Origin: Bacillota bacterium
GTDB taxonomy: Bacteria > Bacillota > Clostridia > Peptostreptococcales > Anaerovoracaceae
Assembly (NCBI GenBank): GCA_017440275.1
Contig: JAFSHN010000013.1
Location: 1-50,989 of the forward strand
Direction: 5' to 3'
Length of the DNA: 50,989 nucleotides
Positions 32,499 through 40,446 of the stretch are shown here, in pieces (within the stretch, counting starts at the first letter, position 1; every line of letters begins with the position of its first letter). The position numbers were made by a program, and so were the translations under genes. The notes below the pieces were generated by a model. The model did not search any database and had not been told where the DNA came from. It was given only the letters and a program-made list of their open reading frames with translations.

Positions 32499-33053
32499 AT
32501 GGAACTTACGTATAAGCGAATTACAAAGGGTATAAAAGAATATAAAGAATTTATAGCCTTATATGAAGAGGCTTTTCCGGTATCCGAAAGAGTATGGCCT
32601 TGGTATCTTCTTTTGATGTCCAAAAGAAGTTCGGTAGATTATATGGCTTATTATGACGGAGGCAAATTTTGCGGATTCACTTATTCGGTGGTATCGGATG
32701 ATTTGGTTTGCGTTGTATACATAGCTGTCAAAGCAGAACTGCGCTCCCGCGGCTACGGCTCTGCGATTTTGTCATCATTGAAGGAACAGTACAATGGAAA
32801 AATCATATCTCTCAATGTGGAAGTACTCGATGAAGATGCGGATAACTATGAGCAGAGAAAGAGAAGAATTAGTTTTTATCAAAAGAATGAAATGATTGAC
32901 ACAGAGTACAGAATCAAAAAAGAAAGCGGAGATTTTTACATTTTCGCAAATTCCGATACATTCAGAGCTGATATGTACCGGGCTTGTATGTACCGCTATT
33001 CCTTCGGAACATATATGCCGCCGCTTTATAAAAGAATAATGTTTGATGAATAA
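32499..33053 (+). CDS. GNAT family N-acetyltransferase
   Basis: 184 residues from ATG 32499, with AGAGGAAG about ten bases upstream (an upstream in-frame ATG would overlap the VOC gene). The acetyl-CoA loop is LRSRGYGSAIL (about 83-93), following strand VYIAVK. FYQKNEMIDTEYR (about 130-142) matches the family's last helix-strand region. The C-terminus is tyrosine-rich. The acceptor substrate is unknown. It is the last gene before a terminator. Confidence 0.78.
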   Translation: MELTYKRITKGIKEYKEFIALYEEAFPVSERVWPWYLLLMSKRSSVDYMAYYDGGKFCGFTYSVVSDDLVCVVYIAVKAELRSRGYGSAILSSLKEQYNGKIISLNVEVLDEDADNYEQRKRRISFYQKNEMIDTEYRIKKESGDFYIFANSDTFRADMYRACMYRYSFGTYMPPLYKRIMFDE

Positions 33054-33098
33054 ATAACTGTATAAAAATTACAAATTTAATAGTTTGCGACAGATGAT

Positions 33099-33127
33099 AA
33101 ACCGGTTTCGTTATGGAACCGGTTTTT
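33099..33127 (+). terminator. Rho-independent terminator
   Basis: 9-bp stem AAACCGGTT/AACCGGTTT, then T-run. Confidence 0.8.
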
Positions 33128-33226
33128 GCGCGCTCTTTTGTATTAAAGCGACAAAGAAATGTTCGGAAACTAATACAAGTTTGTGCAAGAATATTAAAAA
33201 AGTTGTATATTTTTTCAAAATAGGGG

Positions 33227-33254
33227 TTGAATTTCCGTAAGGTGGGTGTATAAT
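33227..33254 (+). promoter_or_regulatory. argG promoter
   Basis: TTGAAT (33227-33232), 16-base spacer, TATAAT (33249-33254). Confidence 0.7.
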
Positions 33255-33278
33255 AGGCGTATGTTGAAATTTAAATTT

Positions 33279-33303
33279 ATACAAAATAATGTATAAAAAT
33301 ACA
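33279..33303 (+). promoter_or_regulatory. ArgR/AhrC-type operator (ARG box)
   Basis: TGTATAAAAATACA (33290-33303) is a palindrome matching the ArgR box core TGNAT-W4-ATNCA. A second overlapping palindrome (TATAC...GTATA, 33279-33295) lies just upstream. Both are just downstream of the promoter and before argG, so arginine-dependent repression is expected. Confidence 0.6.
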
Positions 33304-33326
33304 GAACAACTCAGGAGGAACACAAA

Positions 33327-34595
33327 GTGGCTAAAGAAAAAGTTATATTAGCTTATTCAGGTGGACTTGATACATCCATCATCATGACATGGCTTAAAGA
33401 AAATTATGATTACGACATTATCGCAGTATGTTGCGATGCAGGTCAGGGCGAAGATTTCGAAGCAATCGAAAAGAAGGCACTGGCAACAGGTGCAAGCAAG
33501 GCTTATACTGTTGACATAAGAGAAGAGTTTATTACTGATTTTATTTATCCTACTTTAAAAGCAGGCGCAATCTATGAAGGTCAGTATATGTTGGGAACAT
33601 CTATGGCAAGACCATTGATGGCAAAAGCTTTACTTGATATAGCAGAAAAAGAAGGCGTATATTTAATCGCTCATGGCTGCACAGGCAAGGGTAATGACCA
33701 GGTACGTTTTGAAACTACAATTAAAGCTTTGAATCCTGCAATTAAGATTATTGCACCTTGGAGATTCTGGGATATGCATTCTCGTGAAGACCTGATTGAA
33801 TATGCAAAGGCACACGATATTCCTATTAAACAGTCTATCGAAAAGATTTACAGCCGCGATGAAAACATCTGGCACATCAGCCATGAAGGTGGAGAACTGG
33901 AAAATCCTTGGAACGAACACTTAAAGACTATTCACGTTCTTTCAGTAGCTCCGGAAGATGCTCCTGATGTACCTGAATACGTTGACATTGATTTTGAACA
34001 GGGTATTCCGGTTGCAATTAACGGGGAAAAGATGGATCCTATCAGCCTGCTGACAAAACTCAATGAAGTTGGTTCAAGAAACGGTGTTGGTACTGCCGAC
34101 ATCATTGAAAACCGTCTGGTTGGTATGAAGTCCAGAGGTGTATATGAAACTCCGGGCGGAACAATTCTTTTTGCAGCACATACAGGTCTGGAACAGCTTA
34201 TTTTAGACAGAGATACAACTCAGTACAAGGCAATTGTCGCTCAAAAATTTGCTCAGTTGGTATACGATGGTCTGTGGTACACACCTGTGAGAGAAGCGAT
34301 TTCTGCTTTTGTTGATAAAACTCAGGAACAGGTTACAGGTACTGTTAAAATGAAACTCTATAAGGGTTCCGCAACAGTGGCAGCAAGAAAATCCATTTAC
34401 TCATTATATAATGAAGAATTTGCTACATTCAGTGCAGATGATGTTTACAATCAGGCTGATGCTCAGGGCTTTATCAACCTGTTCTCACTGCCTCTGAAGA
34501 TCAGAGCAATCCAGAAAGAAACTATTGAAGGAGGTTCCAAGGCTCATGAAACTTTGGAAAGGAAGATTCTCAAAGGCAGCGACTTCATCCGCTAA
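33327..34595 (+). CDS. argG: Argininosuccinate synthase
   Basis: 422 residues from GTG 33327, preceded by AGGAGGAA. The ATP-binding loop is AYSGGLDTS (about 9-17), and [13 protein letters not shown] (about 115-127) is the citrulline/aspartate-binding signature. It joins citrulline and aspartate using ATP. The chain is about 25 residues longer than usual: homology appears to end near [10 protein letters not shown] and the tail reads into argH in another frame, giving a 50-base overlap. Regulated by the ARG box upstream. Confidence 0.95.
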   Translation: MAKEKVILAYSGGLDTSIIMTWLKENYDYDIIAVCCDAGQGEDFEAIEKKALATGASKAYTVDIREEFITDFIYPTLKAGAIYEGQYMLGTSMARPLMAKALLDIAEKEGVYLIAHGCTGKGNDQVRFETTIKALNPAIKIIAPWRFWDMHSREDLIEYAKAHDIPIKQSIEKIYSRDENIWHISHEGGELENPWNEHLKTIHVLSVAPEDAPDVPEYVDIDFEQGIPVAINGEKMDPISLLTKLNEVGSRNGVGTADIIENRLVGMKSRGVYETPGGTILFAAHTGLEQLILDRDTTQYKAIVAQKFAQLVYDGLWYTPVREAISAFVDKTQEQVTGTVKMKLYKGSATVAARKSIYSLYNEEFATFSADDVYNQADAQGFINLFSLPLKIRAIQKETIEGGSKAHETLERKILKGSDFIR

Positions 34596-35916
34596 CGAAT
34601 TTAATGCATCTATTGGATTTGACCAGAGAATGTATAATGAAGACATTGCCGGCAGCATAGCCCATGCGAAGATGCTGGGGAAACAAGGCATTATCACAAT
34701 GGAAGAGTCCGAGTTAATCGTTAAAACACTAGAGGAAATCCTCGAAGATATCAAAGCCGGAAAAGTGGAATTTACCATTGAAGGCGAAGATATCCATATG
34801 AATATAGAAACTATTCTGACTGAAAGAATCGGACAGACAGGCAAGAAACTACATACTGCAAGAAGCCGTAACGACCAGGTTGCAGTAGATTTCAAGTTAT
34901 ATATCAAAAAAGAAATCCATGAAATCTGCGACATTCTGCAAGAAATGTTGGATGCTTTCGAAACACTTGCAAAACAGCACGTTGATACTGTAATGCCCGG
35001 TTATACTCATATGCAGAGAGCACAACCTGTTACCTTCGCATATCATCTGTTATGCTATTATCAGATGATTTCCCGCGATAAGGAAAGATTCGAAGACTGC
35101 CTCAAGAGAGTTGACAGACTGCCTCTTGGCTGCGGTGCACTGGCAGGTACTACATACGATACAGACAGGGAATTTCTTGCAAAAGAACTGGGATTTGCTT
35201 CTGTACTGCCAAATGCAATGGATGCCATCGCAGACCGTGACTTTGCCATTGAATTCTTGAACTGCTGTGCAACAGCTATGATGCACCTTTCCAGATTCTG
35301 CGAAGAACTGTGTCTGTGGAGCAGTGTGGAATTCAGCTTTGTTGAAATTGACGATGCCTTTTCAACAGGAAGCAGTATAATGCCTCAAAAGAAGAATCCT
35401 GATATGGCGGAACTTATCAGAGGTAAGTCCGGCCGCGTTTACGGCGATTTGATGGCACTTCTGACAATCTGTAAAGGTACTCCAATGGCATACAACAAGG
35501 ACTTCCAGGAAGATAAAGAACCTGTATTTGATGCGGCAGATACGCTCAAAGCATCTGCAAGTATTTATACTGAAATGATTCTTACTATGAAGGTTAAAAC
35601 CGATAAGATGGAACATGCAGCAAAATACGGCTATATGAACGCTACTGATGCTGCTGACTATCTGGTTTCCAAAGGAATTCCTTTCAGAGACTGCCACGAA
35701 ATCATCGGCAAGATTGTCCTTTACTGTATCAATAAAGGAATCGCCATTGAAGAACTTTCTATGGATGAATTCAAATCTTTCTCCGATAAGTTCGAGGAAG
35801 ACATTTACGAAAAGATTGATGTCAGAGCATGTATCAAGGCAAAGAAGTCTGCCGGCTCCACATCCTTCGAAAGCGTAAAGGCTCAACTTGCAGCCATCGA
35901 AGCAAGTAAGAAATAG
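34546..35916 (+). CDS. argH: Argininosuccinate lyase
   Basis: 456 residues from ATG 34546, chosen for GGAGG at 34530-34534 within argG and for the family N-terminus KLWKGRF. The signature loop [10 protein letters not shown] (about 280-289) carries the catalytic serine, and TARSRNDQV (about 104-112) and HMQRAQP (about 156-162) give the other active-site parts. It splits argininosuccinate into arginine and fumarate. It overlaps argG by 50 bases and is followed by a strong terminator, so argGH is a two-gene operon. Confidence 0.95.
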   Translation: MKLWKGRFSKAATSSANEFNASIGFDQRMYNEDIAGSIAHAKMLGKQGIITMEESELIVKTLEEILEDIKAGKVEFTIEGEDIHMNIETILTERIGQTGKKLHTARSRNDQVAVDFKLYIKKEIHEICDILQEMLDAFETLAKQHVDTVMPGYTHMQRAQPVTFAYHLLCYYQMISRDKERFEDCLKRVDRLPLGCGALAGTTYDTDREFLAKELGFASVLPNAMDAIADRDFAIEFLNCCATAMMHLSRFCEELCLWSSVEFSFVEIDDAFSTGSSIMPQKKNPDMAELIRGKSGRVYGDLMALLTICKGTPMAYNKDFQEDKEPVFDAADTLKASASIYTEMILTMKVKTDKMEHAAKYGYMNATDAADYLVSKGIPFRDCHEIIGKIVLYCINKGIAIEELSMDEFKSFSDKFEEDIYEKIDVRACIKAKKSAGSTSFESVKAQLAAIEASKK

Positions 35917-35940
35917 CCACGTATAATCATTTGTGATATA

Positions 35941-35984
35941 ATAGACCTGTACCCATTGCCATTGGGGTACAGGTCTATTTTTTA
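35941..35984 (+). terminator. Rho-independent terminator
   Basis: Stem ATAGACCTGTACCC (35941-35954) with the complementary arm at 35964-35978, then TTTTTTT. A TATAAT at 35935-35940 just before it may be a promoter for the next gene. Confidence 0.8.
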
Positions 35985-35996
35985 AGGAGAAATTAT

Positions 35997-36659
35997 ATGA
36001 AAGAAAATAACGGAATTCCCTACATTGCTAATATAAAAGGAGACGAAAAACAAGTTGTTATCATTCTTCACGGATTTGACAGCAGTAAGGACAGCCCGAC
36101 TGCCAAGATGATGCTGGAAGAACTGCCTAAGGTGGGTATCGGAGCTATCGCTTTCGATATACCGGGACATGGCGAAAACCCTGTTCCTCGTAGTGAACTG
36201 AGAGTTGGAGGCTGTCTGGTGGCCTTGGAAGCAATGGAAGAACTGGTGGGAGAACTGGCACCGCAGGCCGAAATTTCATATTTTGGTTCCAGTTTTGGCG
36301 CATATATTGTTCTAAACGCATTAGCACTCAGACCGGAGCTGGAAAGAAAGGCTTTTCTGAGAAGTGCGGCCATCAATATGCCGTATTTGGATTTTGAGGA
36401 ATATGAAGAAGCGCCTGCCGAGTTTATAACTGAAATGCAGGAAGCCTTTGATCTGATGTGGAACTTTGGTCATTCAAAATCTAAATTCAAAATGATTCAT
36501 GGGACTTTGGATGAGGATATCGCTTATCGCGTGGCAGAGTTCTTTTCGCAGAAATTCGGCATTGAATTTATTACTATTGAAAACGGTGACCATCGTCTTT
36601 CCGGTGAAGGAATGCCTGAAAGAGTATTAAAGGAAGCAACAGAATTCTTTTTGAGATAG
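35997..36659 (+). CDS. Alpha/beta hydrolase
   Basis: 220 residues. VIILHGFDSSKDS (about 21-33) is the oxyanion region, the nucleophile elbow is FGSSFGAY (serine near 101), and the late histidine is in NGDHRLSGEG (about 197-206). The acid is probably in HGTLDEDI (about 166-173). The substrate is unknown; the size suits a cytoplasmic esterase or acyl-hydrolase. It is 13 bases ahead of the first WYL regulator, so may be under its control. Confidence 0.85.
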   Translation: MKENNGIPYIANIKGDEKQVVIILHGFDSSKDSPTAKMMLEELPKVGIGAIAFDIPGHGENPVPRSELRVGGCLVALEAMEELVGELAPQAEISYFGSSFGAYIVLNALALRPELERKAFLRSAAINMPYLDFEEYEEAPAEFITEMQEAFDLMWNFGHSKSKFKMIHGTLDEDIAYRVAEFFSQKFGIEFITIENGDHRLSGEGMPERVLKEATEFFLR

Positions 36660-36672
36660 CAAGGAACGAGAA

Positions 36673-37878
36673 ATGGCTTATTCAGAACTCATCAAAGATT
36701 TCGGCAAAATCCGAGATTATATGCGACAATTTTATATTTACGGATTCCGTGGCCGCGGCGAGATGGGGGATAAGTCTGACCGTTCTTACGATAACGAAAA
36801 ACGCCGCATTGAGAGTTGGATGGGGGACTATATGTCCTTCAGACAAGAGCCATCAGGGAAGAAAAGCTTTATATCTATGGAAAGCAAAGACCTGATCCAT
36901 AATCCACTTTACAATGCGTTCAAGGCGAAGAGTTTTACAGATAAGGATATAATGCTCCATTTTTATATATTGGACATATTGGAACAAGAAGCTTTCTCTG
37001 CAGGAGAAATTGCAGATATTATTGCCACTGACTATATATCGGAATTTGACGATGTATTGCAGCCTGATGAATCTACAATCAGAAAAAAACTAAAAGAGTA
37101 CGAAGGCCTGGGACTTGTGAAGAGTTCCAAAGAAGGCCGCAAGGTGGTTTACGAGAAGTGCTTGGCTACAGTGGATTTGGAAGAGTGGAAGTCCTGCGTC
37201 AACTTCTTTTCCGAACTGGATCCATGCGGAGCAATAGGTTCATTTGTGCTTGACCGAATGGAAGATGTGGATGACGCTTTTTGGTATAGACATCATTATT
37301 TGCTTTATGCACTGGACAGTCAGATTCTTTATCAGCTCCTTGAAGCTATTTCAGAAGGAAAAAATGTGGAGTTGGTATTAGCAAATATTACCCACGAAGT
37401 ATGCCCTCTTAAAATCCTTGTGAGCAGCCAGACCGGCCGCAGATATTTGATGGCATATAACTATTTCCTGAGAGATATAAGCATTTATCGCATAGATAAT
37501 ATCAAGAATGTGGTTCCTAAAAACGAGGAAGTAAAAAAAGACAAATATCTGGAACTTGCTCAAAAAAAGCAGAAGTATATATGGGGAGCTTCCATTGGAA
37601 ATGGCAGACAGATTGACCATCTGGAAATGACTCTTTCCATTGAAAAGGGAGCAGAACATATACTTGATCGACTTTTCAGAGAAAGAAGGCAGGGAAGAAT
37701 TGAGCTTCTAGGCAACGGTAATTACAAATTTGTTATTGATGTTTATGATGCGTGGGAACTGATCCCATGGATCAGAACTTTTATGGGACGAATAGTAAAA
37801 CTTGAAACCACCAACAATGAGGTTCAAGAGGCTTTTTACGAAGATTTGACTCGAATGAACGATCTTTACGGAGAATAG
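36673..37878 (+). CDS. WYL-domain protein (first of a pair)
   Basis: 401 residues. The N-terminal 160 residues are helical with a winged-HTH-like part (QPDESTIRKKLKEYEGLGLV, about 134-153). The WYL-type domain (about 235-300) has strands and the RRYLMAYNYFLRDISIYRID segment. WYL proteins bind nucleic acid or nucleotide-like ligands and regulate transcription or CRISPR and defence genes. It is followed 3 bases later by a second WYL protein, so the two probably form a hetero-complex or act in series. Confidence 0.78.
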   Translation: MAYSELIKDFGKIRDYMRQFYIYGFRGRGEMGDKSDRSYDNEKRRIESWMGDYMSFRQEPSGKKSFISMESKDLIHNPLYNAFKAKSFTDKDIMLHFYILDILEQEAFSAGEIADIIATDYISEFDDVLQPDESTIRKKLKEYEGLGLVKSSKEGRKVVYEKCLATVDLEEWKSCVNFFSELDPCGAIGSFVLDRMEDVDDAFWYRHHYLLYALDSQILYQLLEAISEGKNVELVLANITHEVCPLKILVSSQTGRRYLMAYNYFLRDISIYRIDNIKNVVPKNEEVKKDKYLELAQKKQKYIWGASIGNGRQIDHLEMTLSIEKGAEHILDRLFRERRQGRIELLGNGNYKFVIDVYDAWELIPWIRTFMGRIVKLETTNNEVQEAFYEDLTRMNDLYGE

Positions 37879-37881
37879 CTG

Positions 37882-38790
37882 ATGTTTAATGAGATTTACG
37901 GAAACTATTACAATATAATGAGTAGCTTGATCGGTGAGGCTCAGGCCGGAACTTTGACCGGAAGACGCATTCTTGATGTGGTAATGGAAAAAGGTTTCGG
38001 AGAAAGCATTATGACCATACCCGATGCTGTGAAAAGATGGGGACTCATAACTGATGATATGGAGACTCCTATTGTTTCCGTGCCTTCAAAATCTTTGACG
38101 ATTCTGGAAAAACGCTGGCTTAAAGCACTTTTAGGTGACCCTCGTATCAAATTATTCGGAGTAAGCGATGCAGGTCTTGAAGATGTAAAGCCTCTCTATG
38201 AGCCTGAAACCTTTGTTTATTTTGATAAATATAAAGACGGAGATCCATACGAAAAAGAGGATTATATTGCGAACTTTAAGACGGCACTTGCAGCAATCAA
38301 AGAAGCTAGGGCTATCCGCGTAAAGTTTGCCACAAGACATCAGCAGATGAGAGAATGGACTTGCATGCCTATTGCAATGGAGTTTTCGGAAAAAGACGAC
38401 AAATTCCGCTTGATTGTGGCAACAGGCCGCCGCAAATCCTCGATAAATGTGGCGAGAATAAGCCACATTGAAATGCTGGATTACGGCGAAGAAATCGCCA
38501 TCGATATAGAGCCTAAAGAAAAACTGGTTACAACAATTTTTGATGAGCGAAACGCCCTTGAACGTGCAATGCTCCACTTCTCAACCTTTGAAAAAGAAAC
38601 CATCAAAAATAGTGAAACTGAGTACACTATGAATTTGTATTACGACAAAGAAGACGAGACAGAATTACTTATAAGGATTTTGCAGTTTGGACCATTCATT
38701 AAAGTTCACGAGCCTGAGTCCATGGTAGGACTTATAAAGGAGCGTCTGAAAATGCAATCGCAATTTAACGATATGATAGATTGGAGATAA
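37882..38790 (+). CDS. WYL-domain protein (second of a pair)
   Basis: 302 residues. It begins with a short helical segment (FNEIYGNYYNIMSSLI), then a domain of about 90 residues, then a WYL-like part with the segment IRVKFATRHQQMREWTC (about 150-166) and RLIVATGRRKSSINVARISH (about 177-196). There is no evident N-terminal HTH, unlike its partner. It overlaps nothing but is 3 bases from the first WYL gene and 1 base from the aldo-keto reductase gene, all one operon. Partner regulation is inference. Confidence 0.72.
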   Translation: MFNEIYGNYYNIMSSLIGEAQAGTLTGRRILDVVMEKGFGESIMTIPDAVKRWGLITDDMETPIVSVPSKSLTILEKRWLKALLGDPRIKLFGVSDAGLEDVKPLYEPETFVYFDKYKDGDPYEKEDYIANFKTALAAIKEARAIRVKFATRHQQMREWTCMPIAMEFSEKDDKFRLIVATGRRKSSINVARISHIEMLDYGEEIAIDIEPKEKLVTTIFDERNALERAMLHFSTFEKETIKNSETEYTMNLYYDKEDETELLIRILQFGPFIKVHEPESMVGLIKERLKMQSQFNDMIDWR

Positions 38791-38791
38791 T

Positions 38792-39970
38792 ATGAAGTAC
38801 CGCAAAGACAAATACGGTAACAAAATATCGGCATTGGGATATGGATGTATGCGCTTTACCCAAAAGGCAGGAAAGATTGATATAGATAAAGCTTATAAAG
38901 AGATAATGGCGGCTTACGAAGCCGGAGTAAACTATTACGACACGGCCTTTATTTACAGCGGCAGTGAAGCGGCTTTGGGTGAAATCTTCCAAAGAGCCGG
39001 TATTCGTAATAAAATAAATATCGCAACCAAACTGCCTCATTACTTAATAAAAAGTAAGGAAGGCTGCGAGAAAATGTTTCAGGAACAACTGAAACGCCTG
39101 AAGACGGACTATGTGGATTATTATCTGATGCACATGCTCACGGATGTCAAGTCATGGGAAAGACTGAAATCTATCGGAATTCTTGACTGGATACGCGAAA
39201 AGCAGGCATCAGGGCAAATCAAGCAGATAGGGTTTTCCTATCACGGAAATTCCGGAATGTTTTGCCAATTGATAGATGCTTTCGACTGGGATTTCTGCCA
39301 GATTCAATATAACTATCTGGACGAAAACTTCCAGGCAGGCCGCAAAGGTCTTCAATATGCGGCAGCACGCGGCATACCCGTAATAATCATGGAACCTCTC
39401 CGCGGTGGAAAACTGGTAAACAACCTGCCTGCTGAAGCAGTAAAACTGTTCGCAGAGCATCCTGTTCCCAGAACACCTGCCGAATGGTCATTCAGGTGGC
39501 TCTGGAACCAACCGGAAGTTACATGCGTGCTTTCGGGAATGAACTCTGTGGATATGGTAAAGGAAAACTGCACCGTTGCCGATTCAGCTGAGATAGGAGA
39601 CTTGGGGCCTGCAGAAGAAGCACTGCTGTCCGGCGTTGCTGCTGCAATCAACGGCAAGATGAAGGTGGGCTGCACAGGCTGCGGCTACTGTATGCCGTGC
39701 CCGAAGAACGTAGACATTCCGGGAACTTTCAGCGCCTATAACCGACGCTATTCAGAAGGCAAAATCGCAGCTATGCGCGAATATATGATGGGTACAATCC
39801 TCCGGAAGGATGTGGCTTCCATCGCAAACTGTATAGGATGCGGCAAGTGCGAATCCCACTGCCCTCAGCACATCGAAATCCGCAAAGAACTTACAGCCGC
39901 CAAAAAAGAACTGGAAGGCCCGGTTTACAAAGTGGCTAAAAAAGTAATTCCGTTGGTGATGAAATATTAA
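38792..39970 (+). CDS. Aldo-keto reductase with C-terminal 2x[4Fe-4S] domain
   Basis: 392 residues. The N-terminal TIM barrel has the AKR catalytic D-x3-Y pair in NYYDTAFIYSGSE (about 48-60) and lysine in NIATKLPHY. The C-terminal 100 residues carry two ferredoxin-type clusters: CTGCGYCMPCP (about 294-304) and CIGCGKCESHCP (about 349-360). Such fused AKRs are frequent in anaerobes and probably use ferredoxin-linked electrons; the carbonyl substrate is unknown. The last gene of the hydrolase-WYL operon, with a strong terminator. Confidence 0.9.
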   Translation: MKYRKDKYGNKISALGYGCMRFTQKAGKIDIDKAYKEIMAAYEAGVNYYDTAFIYSGSEAALGEIFQRAGIRNKINIATKLPHYLIKSKEGCEKMFQEQLKRLKTDYVDYYLMHMLTDVKSWERLKSIGILDWIREKQASGQIKQIGFSYHGNSGMFCQLIDAFDWDFCQIQYNYLDENFQAGRKGLQYAAARGIPVIIMEPLRGGKLVNNLPAEAVKLFAEHPVPRTPAEWSFRWLWNQPEVTCVLSGMNSVDMVKENCTVADSAEIGDLGPAEEALLSGVAAAINGKMKVGCTGCGYCMPCPKNVDIPGTFSAYNRRYSEGKIAAMREYMMGTILRKDVASIANCIGCGKCESHCPQHIEIRKELTAAKKELEGPVYKVAKKVIPLVMKY

Positions 39971-39975
39971 ATAAA

Positions 39976-40006
39976 AACAGACCGCTGCAGGCGGTCTGTT
40001 TTTTTA
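39976..40006 (+). terminator. Rho-independent terminator
   Basis: 11-bp stem AAACAGACCGC/GCGGTCTGTTT with TGCA loop, then T-run. Confidence 0.85.
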
Positions 40007-40049
40007 TGTTGACGGAGTTTTCATACTATACAGCTTAAAAAGCCAAAAA

Positions 40050-40155
40050 TGTATCAAATTTCTTTGTTGTCAGTCGGCTGTTTTGATACGCCAAAGGGTA
40101 TTTCGGTGTTTTATGTATCAAAAGACAGCGCCTTTTTTGAGAAAAATTGATACAT
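40050..40155 (+). repeat. Two inverted-repeat pairs of a TGTATCAA word
   Basis: GTATCAAA (40051-40058) pairs with TTTGATAC (40082-40089). ATGTATCAA (40113-40121) pairs with TTGATACAT (40147-40155). The same word occurs four times in alternating orientation within 106 bases, ahead of the RNA elements and the vWA-RtcB operon. It could be regulator sites or two RNA hairpins. Confidence 0.6.
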
Positions 40156-40160
40156 TTTAG

Positions 40161-40196
40161 TGTGAAACGCGGGTTAAGTGATGAATCCGCTTCACA
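40161..40196 (+). other. Hairpin with two-base bulge
   Basis: TGTGAA-GCGG pairs with CCGC-TTCACA, with AC bulged (40167-40168) and a 14-base loop. It has no adjacent T-run, so it is not a clear terminator. Confidence 0.45.
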
Positions 40197-40270
40197 ATAG
40201 CAAACACAAACACTTCGCAACTTTTTTTCCAAGATTCCCCACCACCTCCTATGCTATTATCAAACTACGA

Positions 40271-40335
40271 AAGGCGCATACAGCAAAAGCGGCAAAACAT
40301 TGGAGGTTTACAGGTTCAAATCCTGGCTGCGCCTT
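40271..40335 (+). ncRNA. tRNA-like RNA element, copy 1
   Basis: A perfect 8-bp closing stem AAGGCGCA/TGCGCCTT (40271-40278, 40328-40335) encloses a T-arm-like hairpin: CAGG (40311-40314), seven-base loop TTCAAAT, CCTG (40322-40325). GGTTCAAATCC is the classic tRNA T-loop box. The region where D and anticodon arms should be is only 31 bases and does not fold like a tRNA, and no CCA follows. It is therefore a tRNA-like RNA or a decayed tRNA rather than a working tRNA. The 5' part matches copy 2. It precedes the vWA-RtcB operon, where tRNA-like Y RNAs are known in other bacteria. Confidence 0.6.
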
Positions 40336-40353
40336 GGGACAACTTAATACTTA

Positions 40354-40413
40354 AAGGCCCATGCAGCAAATAGGGGATGTACATATTATGAGAGAAGATA
40401 ACATTTGGGCCTT
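40354..40413 (+). ncRNA. Related RNA element, copy 2
   Basis: An 8-bp closing stem AAGGCCCA/TGGGCCTT (40354-40361, 40406-40413). Its first 18 bases (from 40353) equal those of copy 1 (from 40270) except two positions: AAAGGCCCATGCAGCAAA against AAAGGCGCATACAGCAAA. One of these lies in the stem, and its partner on the 3' side has changed to match (G-C in copy 1, C-G in copy 2). The inside differs: an ATGT/ACAT pairing replaces the T-arm. It ends 33 bases before the vWA start codon. Confidence 0.55.
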
Positions 40414-40446
40414 GTCAAATCTTAAAGCAATCGGGAGGTAAAAAAG

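Noticed and set aside
40271-40335. A working tRNA gene.
   Set aside because: The acceptor stem and T-arm fit, but only 31 bases remain for D and anticodon arms and they do not fold like a tRNA; no CCA follows.
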